From: Epiperipatus broadwayi
Lineage: Eukaryota > Onychophora > Udeonychophora > Euonychophora > Peripatidae
DNA length: 64,000 bases
Direction: 5' to 3'
Assembly: GCA_028023455.1 (NCBI GenBank)
Contig: JAQFVV010000050.1
Span: forward strand, 1,358,411 to 1,422,410
A model generated the notes under the pieces. It worked only from the letters and a program-made list of their open reading frames with translations, did not search any database and was not told the DNA's origin. Of the stretch, positions 38,600-50,941 are shown one piece after another. The position numbers were made by a program, and so were the translations under genes. Each line of letters opens with the position of its first letter. The stretch's first letter is position 1.

Positions 38600-40225
38600 A
38601 TTTTTTACAGACCAATTACAAATATTAAAAATAGTTAATATTAAATCTCTTTCAGATGACATTTTTTTGCAGTCATTTCAAAATTCTCAAGCACCATACT
38701 GGGTCTTCAATAATCACCTATTTCAAGGAATGTAATTTTGCTGTAGTGAATTACAATGATACTGCATACAAATTACTGCAGCGTATATATCCTCTTTATT
38801 ATTTATAAGTCAAAATGCTAGAAAAAAATTTTTAAACTGTTGAGATCACATTAAAGCCCACAACCCTTCACTTTGTACAATTGCAAAAAAAAAAACAATT
38901 TCTATCCAAATTCAAATTAGTCAATTCTGTAGACACATTATTAATTAAAGCCAAATATAGATCTTAAGCAAAAAATTTTTTTCATCTGTCCAAATATCAT
39001 TACTATCAAATGAAACAGTTCCATCCACAAATTTGGTTGGACTGCAGTATTATAATGTATGTTTCTATGTTATGATTAAATTTTAAAGTGACACCTTTTT
39101 TTAAATTTCTTAATGTATCAGTAATTTATCATGTCAATCTTTTAAGTGATCAGTGTGTATGAAACTTTACATTCATTTTATTGTTTTGTCCATGGACTAG
39201 TATATTTCTTTTTAACTTTGACAAATATGGACAATTTGTATCAAACAGTTGTTTAGATTTAGCATGAGTTACTTATTTTTTAAAGTAATTTATATCACAT
39301 TTTCTAACTATGTATTTATAATAGATCATATTTCTTACTACCATTATTATGTTATCTTTAAATTTCTTTTATTTTACAGGAGATAGTTGTGGACTAGTGA
39401 AATATTCAAGGTACTCAAAGTCCTTCTAATATCATTAAAATTTGTTGAAATTCAGAAATCTAACTGCACAAAAATTACTGAAATTTAGTTGTAATTTTGG
39501 TAAGTAGATTATATCTCTTGTATTGCAAATAATCGAATTTGCCTAATAGTAAAAATAAATATAAGTAACCTCAATGGCAGCTGTTAGTGGATCTAATATG
39601 CAAACTAAAATTAAAGGTATTTCTTATGTAAAATTACGTTTAATTAATAAATAATGTGTGTGTGGAAATTTCAATTGTTTTGTATGTCATTTGAGATGTC
39701 AATCATGTGATTATGGCAATTTTTATCTTTTTTTCATATATATATATTTAGAAGTAAATTTATAATACTTAACACATTTTGAAGTTTTATTCTAATAAAA
39801 TAATATGTTTGCATTGCATTAAATGCATAGAAGAATGCATTAGTATTGTTTGTTATAACATATAAAAAGGTGATCACATAATCCACATGATACCAAATAA
39901 AAAATAATGGTGATTACTGTAGTTACAAATGTGAAGATGCTTTGCTTTTACATATCAGTCATAAAATCAGTTTTTCACTCATTTTTTAACTTTCAAGACA
40001 AATAGACAGATAAACTGGAATAGTGAAGACAGCAATAACAAATCTGTTCAACATATTGAATTCCTGAAACATTTTAAAACACATTAGACTGATGTTGATC
40101 AATTATTTTATTTTTTTCAATCTTCTTAAAACATAAATGCTCAAAAAAATAGACAAAGCATATATAAATGCATTAGTGATATGACATTAGAAAATACTTC
40201 TAATTTATTATACAGCCAGTGGTGG
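38600..40225. other. AT-rich stretch without recognised features
   Basis: No coding motif. Short TA and A tracts only. Confidence 0.5.
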
Positions 40226-40267
40226 TAATGACAAATTTAGAAATTCAGAATTCTTACTCAAAAAACA

Positions 40268-40800
40268 ATGATATACATTAGGCACATAGTGTGGATATCT
40301 AGCACAGTTGAGAAAAAATCTTGTCATTGGAAAAAAATAGAAATGGGTTTCCAATGTAATGGGCAGATTAGACATGGGAATTGCTTAAGTCAAGTATCAT
40401 GGGATCTTAATATGGCATCAAAATCATGTAATATGAGGGAAATCAATAAAGTGATTCATATAACATCATTACATCTTTCCAAAGGTGTATATAGAAATAT
40501 TTTGAAATCTAAAATCTTTGGCTCCAAGTGAAATGTCATCTGTACTCCTAAGTTGTTAATATTTTTTTCCAACGCCTTAATCCATTGTAATTCTCATCCA
40601 TGGGCATTTTCAATACTTAATAAATACACAATTTGGTACATAATGTGATAATACACCATAATGTCAATCTTTGTTGTAAAGACTTATGGTAAAAAAATAG
40701 CTACTATTATTCTGATCCATAAAACATAATCTATCAATTATAATGCTTAGTGAGCAATTCCTTTTTTTGGTGCATGGATGGTAGGAAAAGCTTGTGTCTC
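40268..40800 (+). pseudogene. Possible mariner-type transposase relic
   Basis: An 87-codon frame (40268-40531) includes WDLNMASKS and REINKVIHITSLHLSKG. This is loosely like the helix-turn-helix segment of one mariner subgroup ('A--LnmS--s--riv--dLh---'). About 140 bp further, a frame near 40665-40730 reads IFVVKTYGKKIATIILIH, loosely like the 'vmVfGvv-sdGkk-p-ifi' segment before the catalytic Asp. No catalytic residues or terminal repeats were found. This is a weak, purely visual call; chance resemblance is possible. Confidence 0.25.
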
Positions 40801-41104
40801 ACAGTAGCTTATCAAAGGTGTTTTATCCTTTTTATTAACATTAATTCAATCAGGATCAATGTAACCAATAAACTTCAGGTTTCTAATTGTTAATGAGATT
40901 ACAATTAAATATTGGCATACTTCAACCAACATGACCAATGGCCATTTTCAGGTCAGTATAGCCATTCCAATTAACAGAAAGAAACAAAGATTATAATAAT
41001 ACATGGTACTAATTACTTAGCTGTGCTTGGTTGCTTGATGGCGTTGTTGCTAGTCAAAAACAAAACAATGCAACAATACCAGGATGTGACTTAAAAATAT
41101 GATG

Positions 41105-41245
41105 ACCCTTGTTTTGGCTATATGATTTTGCAACTTTATTTTTGGCTATATGGCTATTCTTTTAACTTAATTGTGACTTTCTGGGGCCTATATGGTGATT
41201 TTTTCCTATATGGTCATTTTTTTATTTGGCTATACTGCGATTTTT
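41105..41245. repeat. Degenerate short tandem motif (ggctatatgg...attttt)
   Basis: Five or six irregular repeats of a roughly 22-30-bp unit, ggctatatggtgattttt in its clearest form. Confidence 0.55.
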
Positions 41246-41249
41246 TTTG

Positions 41250-42320
41250 TCTTTATTTATATTACACAATTTCTATTTAGCAATTTTTAAGAACAACTTT
41301 TACTATTAATGAGTACCTAATTGGTACTAATTATTTTATCCTATGTTTTTAATTTTTTTATTTTTAGGGTTTTTAAAAATTCCTTACTACTAACAAATTA
41401 CTATAATAATACACAAACACATCTTTACCAATGATATAGTAAAACTTTTATTTTTAAAACCAATTTCTATTAAAACCGAAAATAACTTTTGGCTCAGTGA
41501 TGACAAAGTATTTCTCAACTCACCCCCTCCATCCTCTCCCATGCTGATATAGTAAAACTTTTTTAAAAAAAAAAACAATTTCGATTACCTTTTTTAGAAA
41601 ATAAAAACAAACCGAAAAAAAATTTTGACTTTTCAACTTTCGTTTTCTTTTTTCTTTATAATGATTTATAGAATCACAATGTGTGCAATCAAATACCTTT
41701 ATTTTCAGGAGCCTCACTGACATCGGCAACTGGCACAATTTCAAAATCTGCTTGCCACAATCAGTTCTATTTTATTGACAATGTATATTTTCTCAAGAGA
41801 ATGTCTTTTTGAGTGAACTCAGCTGAATCGTGTTTGGCCCTACCCTTTGAAAATGCTTTGCACACTCCCACTTGTGTAGGGAAAAGTGAGGACAGTGTGA
41901 CAATTCTTACTCAGTCAGACTGCATGACTTAAGTAGAAATGAAATTACTCTGCTATGGAGATTTCAAAAGTTGTGGCCACTTCAAATCCAGACACCATCA
42001 GACGATACAATAGCCAACTGTGAATTGTGTGAATTCGCATAAAGTGTCACAAAGCACAGAACAGGCTGTAATATTTCTGTGCAATGCCTTCAAGCTGTTT
42101 GCAATGGTTAAGATAAACAGAATTGTTTTCTTAGCTTCAAGTCTAGGCCACATAAACAGCATTTGTAGATGTTCTTGGCTAGACAGAATGCCATCAAGTA
42201 GCCAAGCTCAGCTAAGTAATGGTACCTAATACACTAAATGTGAATAGCATCCTGAAGGTCTGTGATGATTGTATATTAGATGTGATAATATGCTGGACAA
42301 TTTCCATCATGTTGCATGCA
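41250..42320. other. Stretch without recognised genes
   Basis: Positions about 41770-42240 are less AT-rich than the surroundings and include a 69-codon plus frame (42020-42229) with no motif. It could be old element or host non-coding DNA. No splice-site-bounded exon could be supported. Confidence 0.4.
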
Positions 42321-42324
42321 TGTA

Positions 42325-42400
42325 TATACAATTTTGAACTTTATTCAAATTTTTCAAATACAGACAACTTGTTAGTAATAACACACAAATAGACAACACA
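42325..42400 (-). mobile_element. tRNA-Leu-like SINE (family 1), tail fragment, inverted
   Basis: The reverse strand shows the family tail only (gtgtgttattactaacaagt, then aaaatttgaataaagttc). It lies head-to-head with the copy that follows. Confidence 0.6.
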
Positions 42401-42409
42401 TGTTAATAA

Positions 42410-42700
42410 TTATATAATATCTCAGTTGTTTAGCGTGTTTGTCTTAAATTCCATATTGAAGATTCTAAAGGTGTGAGTTGAACTCCTATGCTAATACTGT
42501 CACTGGTCAGACCAGAAATACCTGAAGAAGAGTGAAGAATAATATTACTGGAAAAGGTTGTGTAATTACTAATCTTTAAAAAAAATTGTTTTTTTCTAAG
42601 CATTGAACATTTACTGATAGAGGATAAAACAGTCCAACATATTATCAGAACTAAATATGAGATTTTGATGACTATGCAAGCCAATATGGAAACCACTAAT
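42410..42700 (+). mobile_element. tRNA-Leu-like SINE (family 1), copy 4
   Basis: The head (gtttagcgtgtttgtcttaa, then gtgagttgaactcctatgct) is followed by the body (actggtcagaccag, tgaagaagag) and a diverged tail (aacagtccaacatattatca). Confidence 0.65.
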
Positions 42701-42704
42701 ATAT

Positions 42705-44418
42705 CCATATAAAACATATTCCTCTGATTATTCATGTTTATATTTCTGCTTTTAACTTCTGCAAAAAACTACGCCATATTTAATTGTAAACCTTCAATGT
42801 ATTTTATTATCTTCCATATCTTCTCAATAGAAACAATTAATAGTGTGGTTTTTTAGATAGTCTTGGAAATAAATTTTATAACATGTGGATGTGTTTGTCC
42901 CATGATAAACATGCTCAAATTTTCCATTTAATACTATTTAAAGAATTATTGTACCAATCATTAATTTCACATCAGCAATTTGATAAATAGTGGATTTCGT
43001 AGTCATATATCCAGCAATTTTATTCTTTCCATCACATTTTTTGAAGTTTATGGAACATCCTTAAATACAATTTTCTTGTGTTTCATTTAATGTCAAAAGA
43101 AAGATCAAGTCTTACTTTTTTATTTAAAACAACAGCTCTATATACAATCAATTTTACCATAGAATTTGCATCAGTCTAATATGTAGTGCTTATATAAATT
43201 CAAAATAAACATGGGCTCAAATAAGTATGATTAAATATTTATTTAACTTACATATAATATACATTGACATATATTTAGTTATAATTTGATACTCTGATAT
43301 TATAAATATTACTACTAATGTAAAAGAAATACTAAAGACAGAGTTTACATTTAGTAAAATTTATTGTATTAAGTATACTTTCATCACTTTTGCATCATAC
43401 TCATGGTTAGCCTGCTAAGAACATACATTTTTGCTGATTTAAATTCTATTTGATCTTTGGTTCATTACATGTTATTTTTATGTAATGAAGCACACCTCTT
43501 TTATATTTACTTGATCATTACTTTCCTCACATATAATTTTATTAGCACTCAGATCACAACCATGACCCTATTTTCTTTCATGATTATAAAAGTCTGATGA
43601 GTTAGCAGCATTGGACTTTGTCTTTGATTTTTGATACCTTGATGAATGCTTGATCATTCTAGTTCTAAGATATGCTCTACCTTTACAATATAATTTACAT
43701 AAAGCACCTGCCATGCTATATACCTCTATGTTGGCTAGGTATAATCTCTTATGGTCATGCAACCATTGAAGCATGGGATTTCTAGCTGTAGCCGTGTGTA
43801 GATACAGTGTCACTTGCAGCTCCACTGTGACAGCTTGCCTCATATCAGATTTGATAATTAGTAGCTTCCAGTTTAATGTGAATTTGCCTCATTGTTTCAA
43901 CAATAATGAAAACAACATGCCTACTGTTGCTCAGCTGTAATAATTATTTGGTTGCTGTCTGACTTTTATCTCCAAATGGGCTATCAATTTATTGTCAGAT
44001 TCTCTTCCTTGATGAGAACAATTGGATTCACTGAGACTTTTCATCTACTAAACTGTTTCTGCCATTGAATGTTATTTATTCATACATCCATTGCTCTGGG
44101 TGATGAATGCTGAATCCATTCAAGATCAGATTCAATCTGGTTAGTCCAATTACTTAAAGATGAATTGGGCCATAGAAATGGCAGGACATTGAAATTGGTG
44201 CTGTAAAAACTAACATTTTACGAAGGTATTTAAAACACACCTTCTTGAGTTAATAATCACAGAGCTAAAAATTACTGTGATTTTTTACACCACTTAAGGC
44301 ATTCAAAACATAAAAGTAATGTCATGTTATATATGACTTGCTTTATTAATTATTGAGATTATTCTAGCCTTTGGAGTCAAATCATCAGCAGAATGTAAAT
44401 TCAGAATGAAAATAGACA
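42705..44418. other. Stretch without recognised genes
   Basis: A 91-codon minus frame (43843-43568, starting MRQAVTVELQVTLY) in a less AT-rich patch (about 43540-44180) has no recognisable domain. No inverted or direct partner in the window. Confidence 0.35.
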
Positions 44419-44420
44419 CC

Positions 44421-44942
44421 GTTGTGGTACTTATGTATTAGTCCGGCGGTCGCAGGCACAAACAAATGTATATATAAAGACCTAACTAAACACACTTATA
44501 ATCTTCTTAAAAGAAAATGATTTAATTTTGCAAGTGGATATTAGATAATATTCCGATGAGTAGAAAGTTATGAGACAAAATGTCGGTTTTGCTGCTTTTA
44601 CGGCCAACAATAGCGGTGTTACGTTCAGGAATGTCGACAGAAAGTATCCATTCGTAACGGATCGTAGTTCGAGGTAAGAAAGTTCAGTCCACAGCAGTAA
44701 ATGCATGTTTGATTCATTTCCACTAGATAAAGTAATAGGTGATCATTTATCAAAATAAAAAATATTTATAAGTTTAGATGGTAGAAGATTATTTCTTACA
44801 AATAACGTAAATGCGTGTTAGTAGACGTTTGCATCATTTCCAAATGAATAAAGTTATAGATGGTTATTTTTCCAAATAAATATTGCCAGATTAATACGCA
44901 TATGAAATCTTATCGCCGGACTAATGTGTAAATAACGTTCCT
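44421..44942. mobile_element. MITE-like element with GGTACTTATGTATTAG-type ends, longer form
   Basis: The left end, ggtacttatgtattagtccg, and the right end, the inverse of ttacacattagtccggcg, are inverted repeats about 500 bp apart. Two related internal subrepeats occur (tgattcatttccactagata near 44708; gcatcatttccaaatgaata near 44832). The left end matches the element at 46380. Confidence 0.55.
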
Positions 44943-44944
44943 GC

Positions 44945-45884
44945 ACTTCTTAATATTCCCTATGTTGTTAAGCCGTCTATGAATGTCGTAAGCGATAATG
45001 GAGCAAATACATTTTTATTTTCAATACCAGTCTTTTATTTCAAATATAGAACAGTTTGATAAAAGATAGAACCATTGCTTTAATTACGTCCCCATTTCTA
45101 TATTTGTGCTGTTTTATTATATTTTTAATTACATATCACAATTTTTACAATTATTATAAAGAAGCATTAATACATTAATGAAATGTTGTTGTTAGATATT
45201 AACCTTTTTTTTTCTTTATTTTTCGAGACGAGTTAATTTTAAATCTAGCTTGGAAATGCAGCTTGTTTATTTAACTATCTGCTTCATTTCTCTAACTTAA
45301 CCTTTCATTATTGCATCGTGTAGGATTTTGATAAGAAGATTGCAATTCAGAATTCAATATGCCAATGTCAGTCACCTGTGAAAGTCTTTCAAATCAAAAC
45401 TAACAACTGATTTGATTTAAACTTTAGAAGATTTTTGGGCGAGTATTGTGAAGAAAAAGTTAACTAAGATTTAATTAGATTAATTGTTAAACTCTCTCCA
45501 GGGATTGAAATTAAAAACCTGGTAAAAGAAATACGAAAGAAAAAATTATTTGTTTTAATTTTACTATTTTTTTAAAAAATAACATTAAATATATATAAAT
45601 TTAAACAACTAAATTAAATTTTCATTTGTATTGATTTAGTTTTTTTTAAAAAAAAAATTAGGTATTTTAAAGTAAACATAAATCAAGTTTGACTTAGAGC
45701 TAACAGGCAACATTTCTTTTCCATCTCAATGCGTTTTATATCTGATTAGCTTTTTTCTTTTCAGGTACATTGATTTTTTTTTTTTATTGTTTAATTTGGT
45801 TACACTTTATATTCACATAAATATTTATTTAAAATTCTACTTATTTCAAAAATAAATTATGGCATTCAAAATAATTTAAAGCCA
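44945..45884. other. AT-rich stretch without recognised features
   Basis: No coding or repeat signal recognised. Several T tracts near 45640 and 45770. Confidence 0.5.
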
Positions 45885-45886
45885 AA

Positions 45887-45973
45887 GTCAAGCGGTTAGC
45901 GTGGCTGCTTTTCAAGCAGCTGGCGCGGGTTCGCTTCCCGGTCAACGCATTTGACTTACGAAAAAAAAAAAAA
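45887..45973 (+). mobile_element. tRNA-like SINE or retroposed tRNA with poly-A tail
   Basis: Near-tRNA fold: D-arm-like agcggttagcg, anticodon arm gctgcttttcaagcagc (5-bp stem, 7-base loop, TTC at the anticodon position), T-arm cgggttcgcttcccg, then 13 A residues. It has no good 7-bp acceptor stem, and the A-tail argues for retroposition, so it is not called as a functional tRNA. It is the best-preserved tRNA-like head in the window. Confidence 0.6.
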
Positions 45974-46379
45974 TCATTAACAAACATTTTATTAGCAATG
46001 GGTTTAGTGCTGAATTTTTATGTGAACCCTAGTAAGGAATTGACTTTTAAAAATATATATTTTATTAAGTTTTCCATCTTTATAAGATAACCGGCGTAAT
46101 ATTTTATCTGCATGGTCTCAAATCCTATATAAAAAGGTCTCATCTGTCAATTAATCAGTTAGAGGAGTGGTGGGGAAGTTTTTTTTTTTTTACATTTGTG
46201 ACCCCTTTATCAGAAAAAAACTTGGGGAAACCTATTATTTGTTTTTACTATGCCAAATTATAAGTGGAATATGTAAAGATATTAATAATAAAATGATAGT
46301 GGTTTAATTAATATACAAATTGATATTTCCTAATACTTTAGTGCTAATCACACAGATTTGAAATGAAATTTTTGAAAAT

Positions 46380-46585
46380 GGTACTTATGTATTAGACCTG
46401 CTAGCAATGTTTGTGGTGACAGCAGACCAGTGAAAGGAGGAATGGTGTTTGCAATGGCAGAATGAAGTACTTGTGACTTTTTAATATGGCACTCAGTCAT
46501 TGCAAACACCTCTTCCCCAACACTGGAGAAAGATACAGCATTCTACCATCACAAACATGGGCAGCAGATCTAATATGTAAGTACC
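46380..46585. mobile_element. Palindromic MITE-like element, short form
   Basis: 206 bp. Begins ggtacttatgtattagacct and ends with the inverse ctaatatgtaagtacc. The interior is also imperfectly self-complementary (agcaatgtttgtggt against accatcacaaacatg; tggtgtttgcaatg against cattgcaaacacc). Confidence 0.7.
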
Positions 46586-46847
46586 AAAAAATCTTCTACT
46601 TACAAAAAAAAAAGATATATGCAAAATAAGTGTATTTTCATGTGATTTTTATCTATTTTTAAAAATTAAATTTTTCAAAACTTATTAATATCAAAAACTG
46701 AAAAGAATATCTTAAAAATTACTCTTGGTGGTCATGAGCAATGGGTTTTGCATCACTGAATTAAACAAAATGATTATGCACACATATATACAAAAAGTTG
46801 ATAATACACTTTACAGATAATTGCTTCAAAATTTACTTAGTCACACT

Positions 46848-47210
46848 AAAGGCTTTAACCTTTGACACTGCACTCTCTGAATATATTTTTAACACTAGAA
46901 GGACCTTGCCAAATCTTGATGCAAGATTACTACTTTATAAAGATAAGAACGGTCATCTTATCTTTAACCCAACTTTCTAATTAAATAGGTGAATCTGAAT
47001 GTATCTTGATTTGAGAGCATTAAGGTGTTAATTTCTTCACTATTTAAGTTCACTATGCTTCAGATTCACCTATTAAATTAGAATTATATTAAAGATAAGG
47101 CAGCTGTTCTTATCTTTATAATGTCATCGTAATCTTGTGTCAAGATTTGGCGAGGTCCCTTAGCATTAAAAATATATTCAGTGAGTGCAGTGTCAAAGGT
47201 TAAAGCCTTT
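46848..47210. mobile_element. Palindromic MITE-like element (AAAGGCTTTAACC ends)
   Basis: 363 bp with arms of about 150 bp: left aaaggctttaacctttgaca, right its inverse tgtcaaaggttaaagccttt. Arms contain ataggtgaatctga and its inverse near the centre. The 60-codon ORF at 46798-46980 lies within the left arm and is not a gene. Confidence 0.75.
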
Positions 47211-47214
47211 AAAT

Positions 47215-47695
47215 ACTCACATATACTCATTTGTGCTTAATAAAAATATATAATTAGTCACAGTAAATAAGTTAATAGATTCATCTAATCATGCTTTAAT
47301 ATAACAAATTATATAACTAATACATTACAGAGTTATAACTTATGATAATAAGATGGAGTACAATTGCTCCTCTATTAAGTCAGTATTTAAAAAAAGTAAA
47401 TTATACTAAAATACTGAATTGATCAAAAATAATAATTTAAGCTTTAAAGCACCAGTTTCAAGGGAATCCACTCATCAGCTGTTGCTGTTCTAATATGACT
47501 AAATATAAATCAGAAAAGACTTGAATCTTATTTATATTAAAGCAGAAACACTTGCTACATTTTAAAATTAAAAAAATAAACATGCACAATTATTAACTAT
47601 GATGCTTCTTATAATTAACAAGTACACATATTATTATACTCTAGATAGATAGAAATTCAATCAACTTCATTTGTTCTATATATTTCATCATTAAT
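47215..47695. other. AT-rich stretch without recognised features
   Basis: No coding or repeat signal recognised. Confidence 0.5.
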
Positions 47696-47697
47696 AC

Positions 47698-48166
47698 ATA
47701 ATGTAATGTGATGCGCTATAGATTCTCCTTTATTGGAGTCAAGAATCTCTCACCCATTATGCCCAAAAATATGTTAGCCATCTTAACTTTCCTTTTCATT
47801 CCCCATCCTATGTTTTTCCTATATTTTTCTCTATCCTGCTCCTTCCAATTCCACAACATCTTGTCCACTCTATGGCACTTATATCTAGATATCCTTTATC
47901 TTTTTCAGAACCCAGCATAAAATCCAAGAACCCACTATCTATATAATCACTTTGTTTATATTTATTCTCCCACAACTTCATTATTTGCACCCTTTCAGCT
48001 TGTATGCATTTACTTTCAATTAACAGATGCCTAATATTTTCTATACCTTTCACACATAACTTGCAGACTAAATCATCCATATTTCTCCATTTATGTGTAT
48101 ATTTGCTTATTGCTAATGATCCTGTTTGAACCTGAAACAGTAAAATACTTTCCTTGCTATACATGG
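47698..48166 (-). pseudogene. LINE 3' end, 5'-truncated copy C
   Basis: A 118-codon frame (48164-47808, minus) reads QVQTGSLAISKYTHKWRNMD, then LVCKLCVKGIENIRHLLIES. The last is the C-x2-C-H-C knuckle of the LINE C-terminus, with its final Cys changed to Ser. It then continues KLWENKYKQSDYI. A 3' UTR follows and ends near gcgcatcacatt. It duplicates the 3' end of the neighbouring copy B in the same orientation and also matches the element at 24300-26395. 5' truncation is typical of target-primed insertion. Confidence 0.75.
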
Positions 48167-48169
48167 TGG

Positions 48170-48656
48170 CGTGATGTGATGCACTGTGACCTCCTTAAAT
48201 GGAGTCAGGAATCTCTGAGCAACTATTCCCAGAGAAACCTGTTAGCCACTTTCCCTTCCCTTTCTATTTCCAATCCTAAGTTTTCCCATAATCTGCGCCA
48301 TCCCATTTACACAACATAATCTTTGTCAACTCCATGACCTTTATATCTAAATCCTCCTTATCTATTCCTAAACCCAACATAAAAATCAATAACCCACTTT
48401 TTGTATAATCACTTTGTTCCTATTTATTCTTCCATAACTTCATTATTTGTACCCTTTCTGCTTTCAAGCATTTACATTCAATTAACAGATGCATAATATT
48501 TTCTATGCCTTCTTTACACAATTTGCAGACTAAATCAACCATATTTTTCCATTTACACGTATATTCTCTTGTTGCTAAAGATCCTATTTGAGCCTTAAAC
48601 AATAAACTACTTTCCTTACTATTATCATAAATTAACTCACACCTAATGTTCCATTT

Positions 48657-48707
<51 letters not shown>

Positions 48708-48723
48708 AATATATAATAGAATT

Positions 48724-48759
<36 letters not shown>

Positions 48760-48955
48760 AAATTCTTTTTACTCTCCATATTAGTTCTCCATCTCTCCAA
48801 CTCCCTATTCTTTATTAATGTATTTATTCTTTTATCCCATTCCTTACCACTATAACCTTAACAATCCTCCTAACACAATCATCCCAACTTTTGTACAAGT
48901 ACACTGATATAAATCCTTTATCCAAATCTTTTGTATACCACATTATCTTGTACCA
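48170..48955 (-). pseudogene. LINE 3' end, copy B, interrupted by CT/TA microsatellites
   Basis: The reverse strand carries the connection region (about 48950-48770, with a match to 25690-25870). CT and TA microsatellites (48661-48755) follow, then codons FKAQIGSLATREYT and LVCKLCKEGIENIMHLLIEC with all four knuckle residues intact. The 3' UTR ends at gcatcacatcac, where copy C begins. The coding frame stays open only for about 60 codons (48602-48420). Same LINE family as 24300-26395. Confidence 0.75.
48661..48756. repeat. CT then TA dinucleotide microsatellites
   Basis: (CT)n at 48661-48690 is followed by TA runs to 48755, inside the LINE copy. Confidence 0.95.
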
Positions 48956-49237
48956 TCTACAGACAAAATAAATAAATAATTTTTGAGTAATGATTTTTGA
49001 TTTTAAAAAAAATATGTAGAGCAGAGATTGATTATTTTTTCCTCAAAGATTGCTATTTGTAGATAATACAACTTAACAATGTCCAATATAATTATACATG
49101 TATGCAATATTTAATTATTTATATAATGTGTTGTTTACTTTATAAAATTCTCAATCATTAGTGGATCATGATTTAACAAATAGTAGGCATGTAGATAATT
49201 TTATATTCTTGTGTGTTAAAAAACATATTTCTGTCAA

Positions 49238-49347
49238 GTGTTGTTAGCCAAGAAGTCATCACAGCTGCCTTGCAAGCAAGTAGTTGGTTGCAGACTGTTT
49301 TGAGTTCGCATCCCAGCCAATGCTATGACATATGAAAAAAAAAACAA
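49238..49347 (+). mobile_element. tRNA-derived SINE (family 2), copy 3
   Basis: Anticodon arm ctgccttgcaagcaag, B-box-like gagttcgcatcccag, tail aatgctatgacatatg and A-run. Likely target duplication aacatatttct / aacatacttct on the two sides (one mismatch). Confidence 0.75.
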
Positions 49348-49349
49348 CA

Positions 49350-50940
49350 TACTTCTATTTTTTAACATAACCAATTGAATTAAATGTGCATATAACATAA
49401 TCATTATGTCATTAATATATTTTAGAGCCTTATTTTATATTTTAATAGAGCACATTTAAATATCTTCCATTAATTCATTATTTAACAAAATTCTTAAATG
49501 GTAAATCATGGCAAATTTACTAGACCAGTTTTAAGAGAAACTATTTCATCAGCCACATCAAGCTTAAACATCTAACTATAAAATAGAATGATTTGAATCT
49601 TATTTTTATAAAGCAGATTTCACATATTTTCTTTTCAAGTGAGACTGCTCCAAAGATATCACACTCTGACTGCATTTAACTCTGTTAACACTCATACAAT
49701 TTCTAAATTATGTATTCAATTTTAAAAAAATATTAAATTTCAAGCATACTTGTCCTCAAGAGATGGAGCCATTTAAAAACACAAAATAGATATATCCATA
49801 ATTTTAAATATTGTATTCTTAGTGAAACATTTTTATTAAAAAATTTTGATCTGTTTTTTTTTTATATTTTTTGGTAATTGTGAGTTTTCAAATAAACCAA
49901 GATGGCAGCCTGTATGTCTGAAAAATCTGCAGTTTTGCCCCATCCCCCAAATAAAAAGAATGTCTGCTAGGAAGCATCAAATTTAATATTTACATTCTAT
50001 TTTTTTATTAATGTTATTTTAAAAAAATAAGTCATTGTGAAAAAATTAATTACAATACTTATAGTTTATTTTGTTTTTGTATTAACATATTAACAAAAAA
50101 GTGGAAAAAATATATATTAATACAATTTATACTTTATTCATGTTGGTAACATGTACTCATATTGTGACCATTAATACACACTTTTTGGGAGGGCATGATA
50201 CTGTCACTTTGGGAATAGTTTACTGCATCATATTCTCTGATAGGAAGGTCCTAAATTTTTATCATAACAATTTACCAAAAAAAAAAAAAAACTACTGACA
50301 AAAGAAACACAGTGAATTGAACCAAAGTACAACAAAGAGAGACTCAATGCTTCCTACATTATATGCAAAAAAAAAAAAAAGAAATTGAAGTGAATCTTCT
50401 TAATTAAATTTATTGGAATTTATTTCTTTTTTAAACATAACAATCTAATTAAGAATTTTGTTTTAATTTAACAACTAACACAAGATGTAGGACAAAGTTC
50501 ACACAACCAACACTGGACCCCAATGCTATATTTTGTGATAAGCTCAAAGCTCTTCAAAACAATGATAAGATATTATCCTCTAGATTTTTATTTATTAATA
50601 CATGGAGCCTACTAGTATGTCCCACAGACCCTACATGAATATTGAACCTGATATATCCACATTGTAGTGTTTTGTAAATGAAGTAGTCTATGATGCAACA
50701 TGCCAGATTCTACTAAAGAGACACTGATTTCACACTACATGTATCCCAGCTGATAAGTTAGCATTATTGGGCTAACCTCAAAAGGGGTGGTCAATACCAA
50801 CAAAATGGAATGTATGTACTCAGTTATCAACCTGCTAGTGCAGAGAATGGCTCTGGTATACATCTTCCAGACCAATGCCAGCAAAGGATGAGCTAACATT
50901 AACAAAGTGCATTTATTATTCATCTGTACAATTTTATTAT
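49350..50940. other. AT-rich stretch without recognised features
   Basis: Poly-A tracts near 50275-50290 and 50370-50384. Short frames on both strands without motifs. Confidence 0.5.
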
Positions 50941-50941
50941 G

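Noticed and set aside
45887-45960. Functional tRNA gene (TTC anticodon position)
   Set aside because: Anticodon and T arms fold well, but there is no convincing acceptor stem and a poly-A tract follows directly, so retroposition is more likely.
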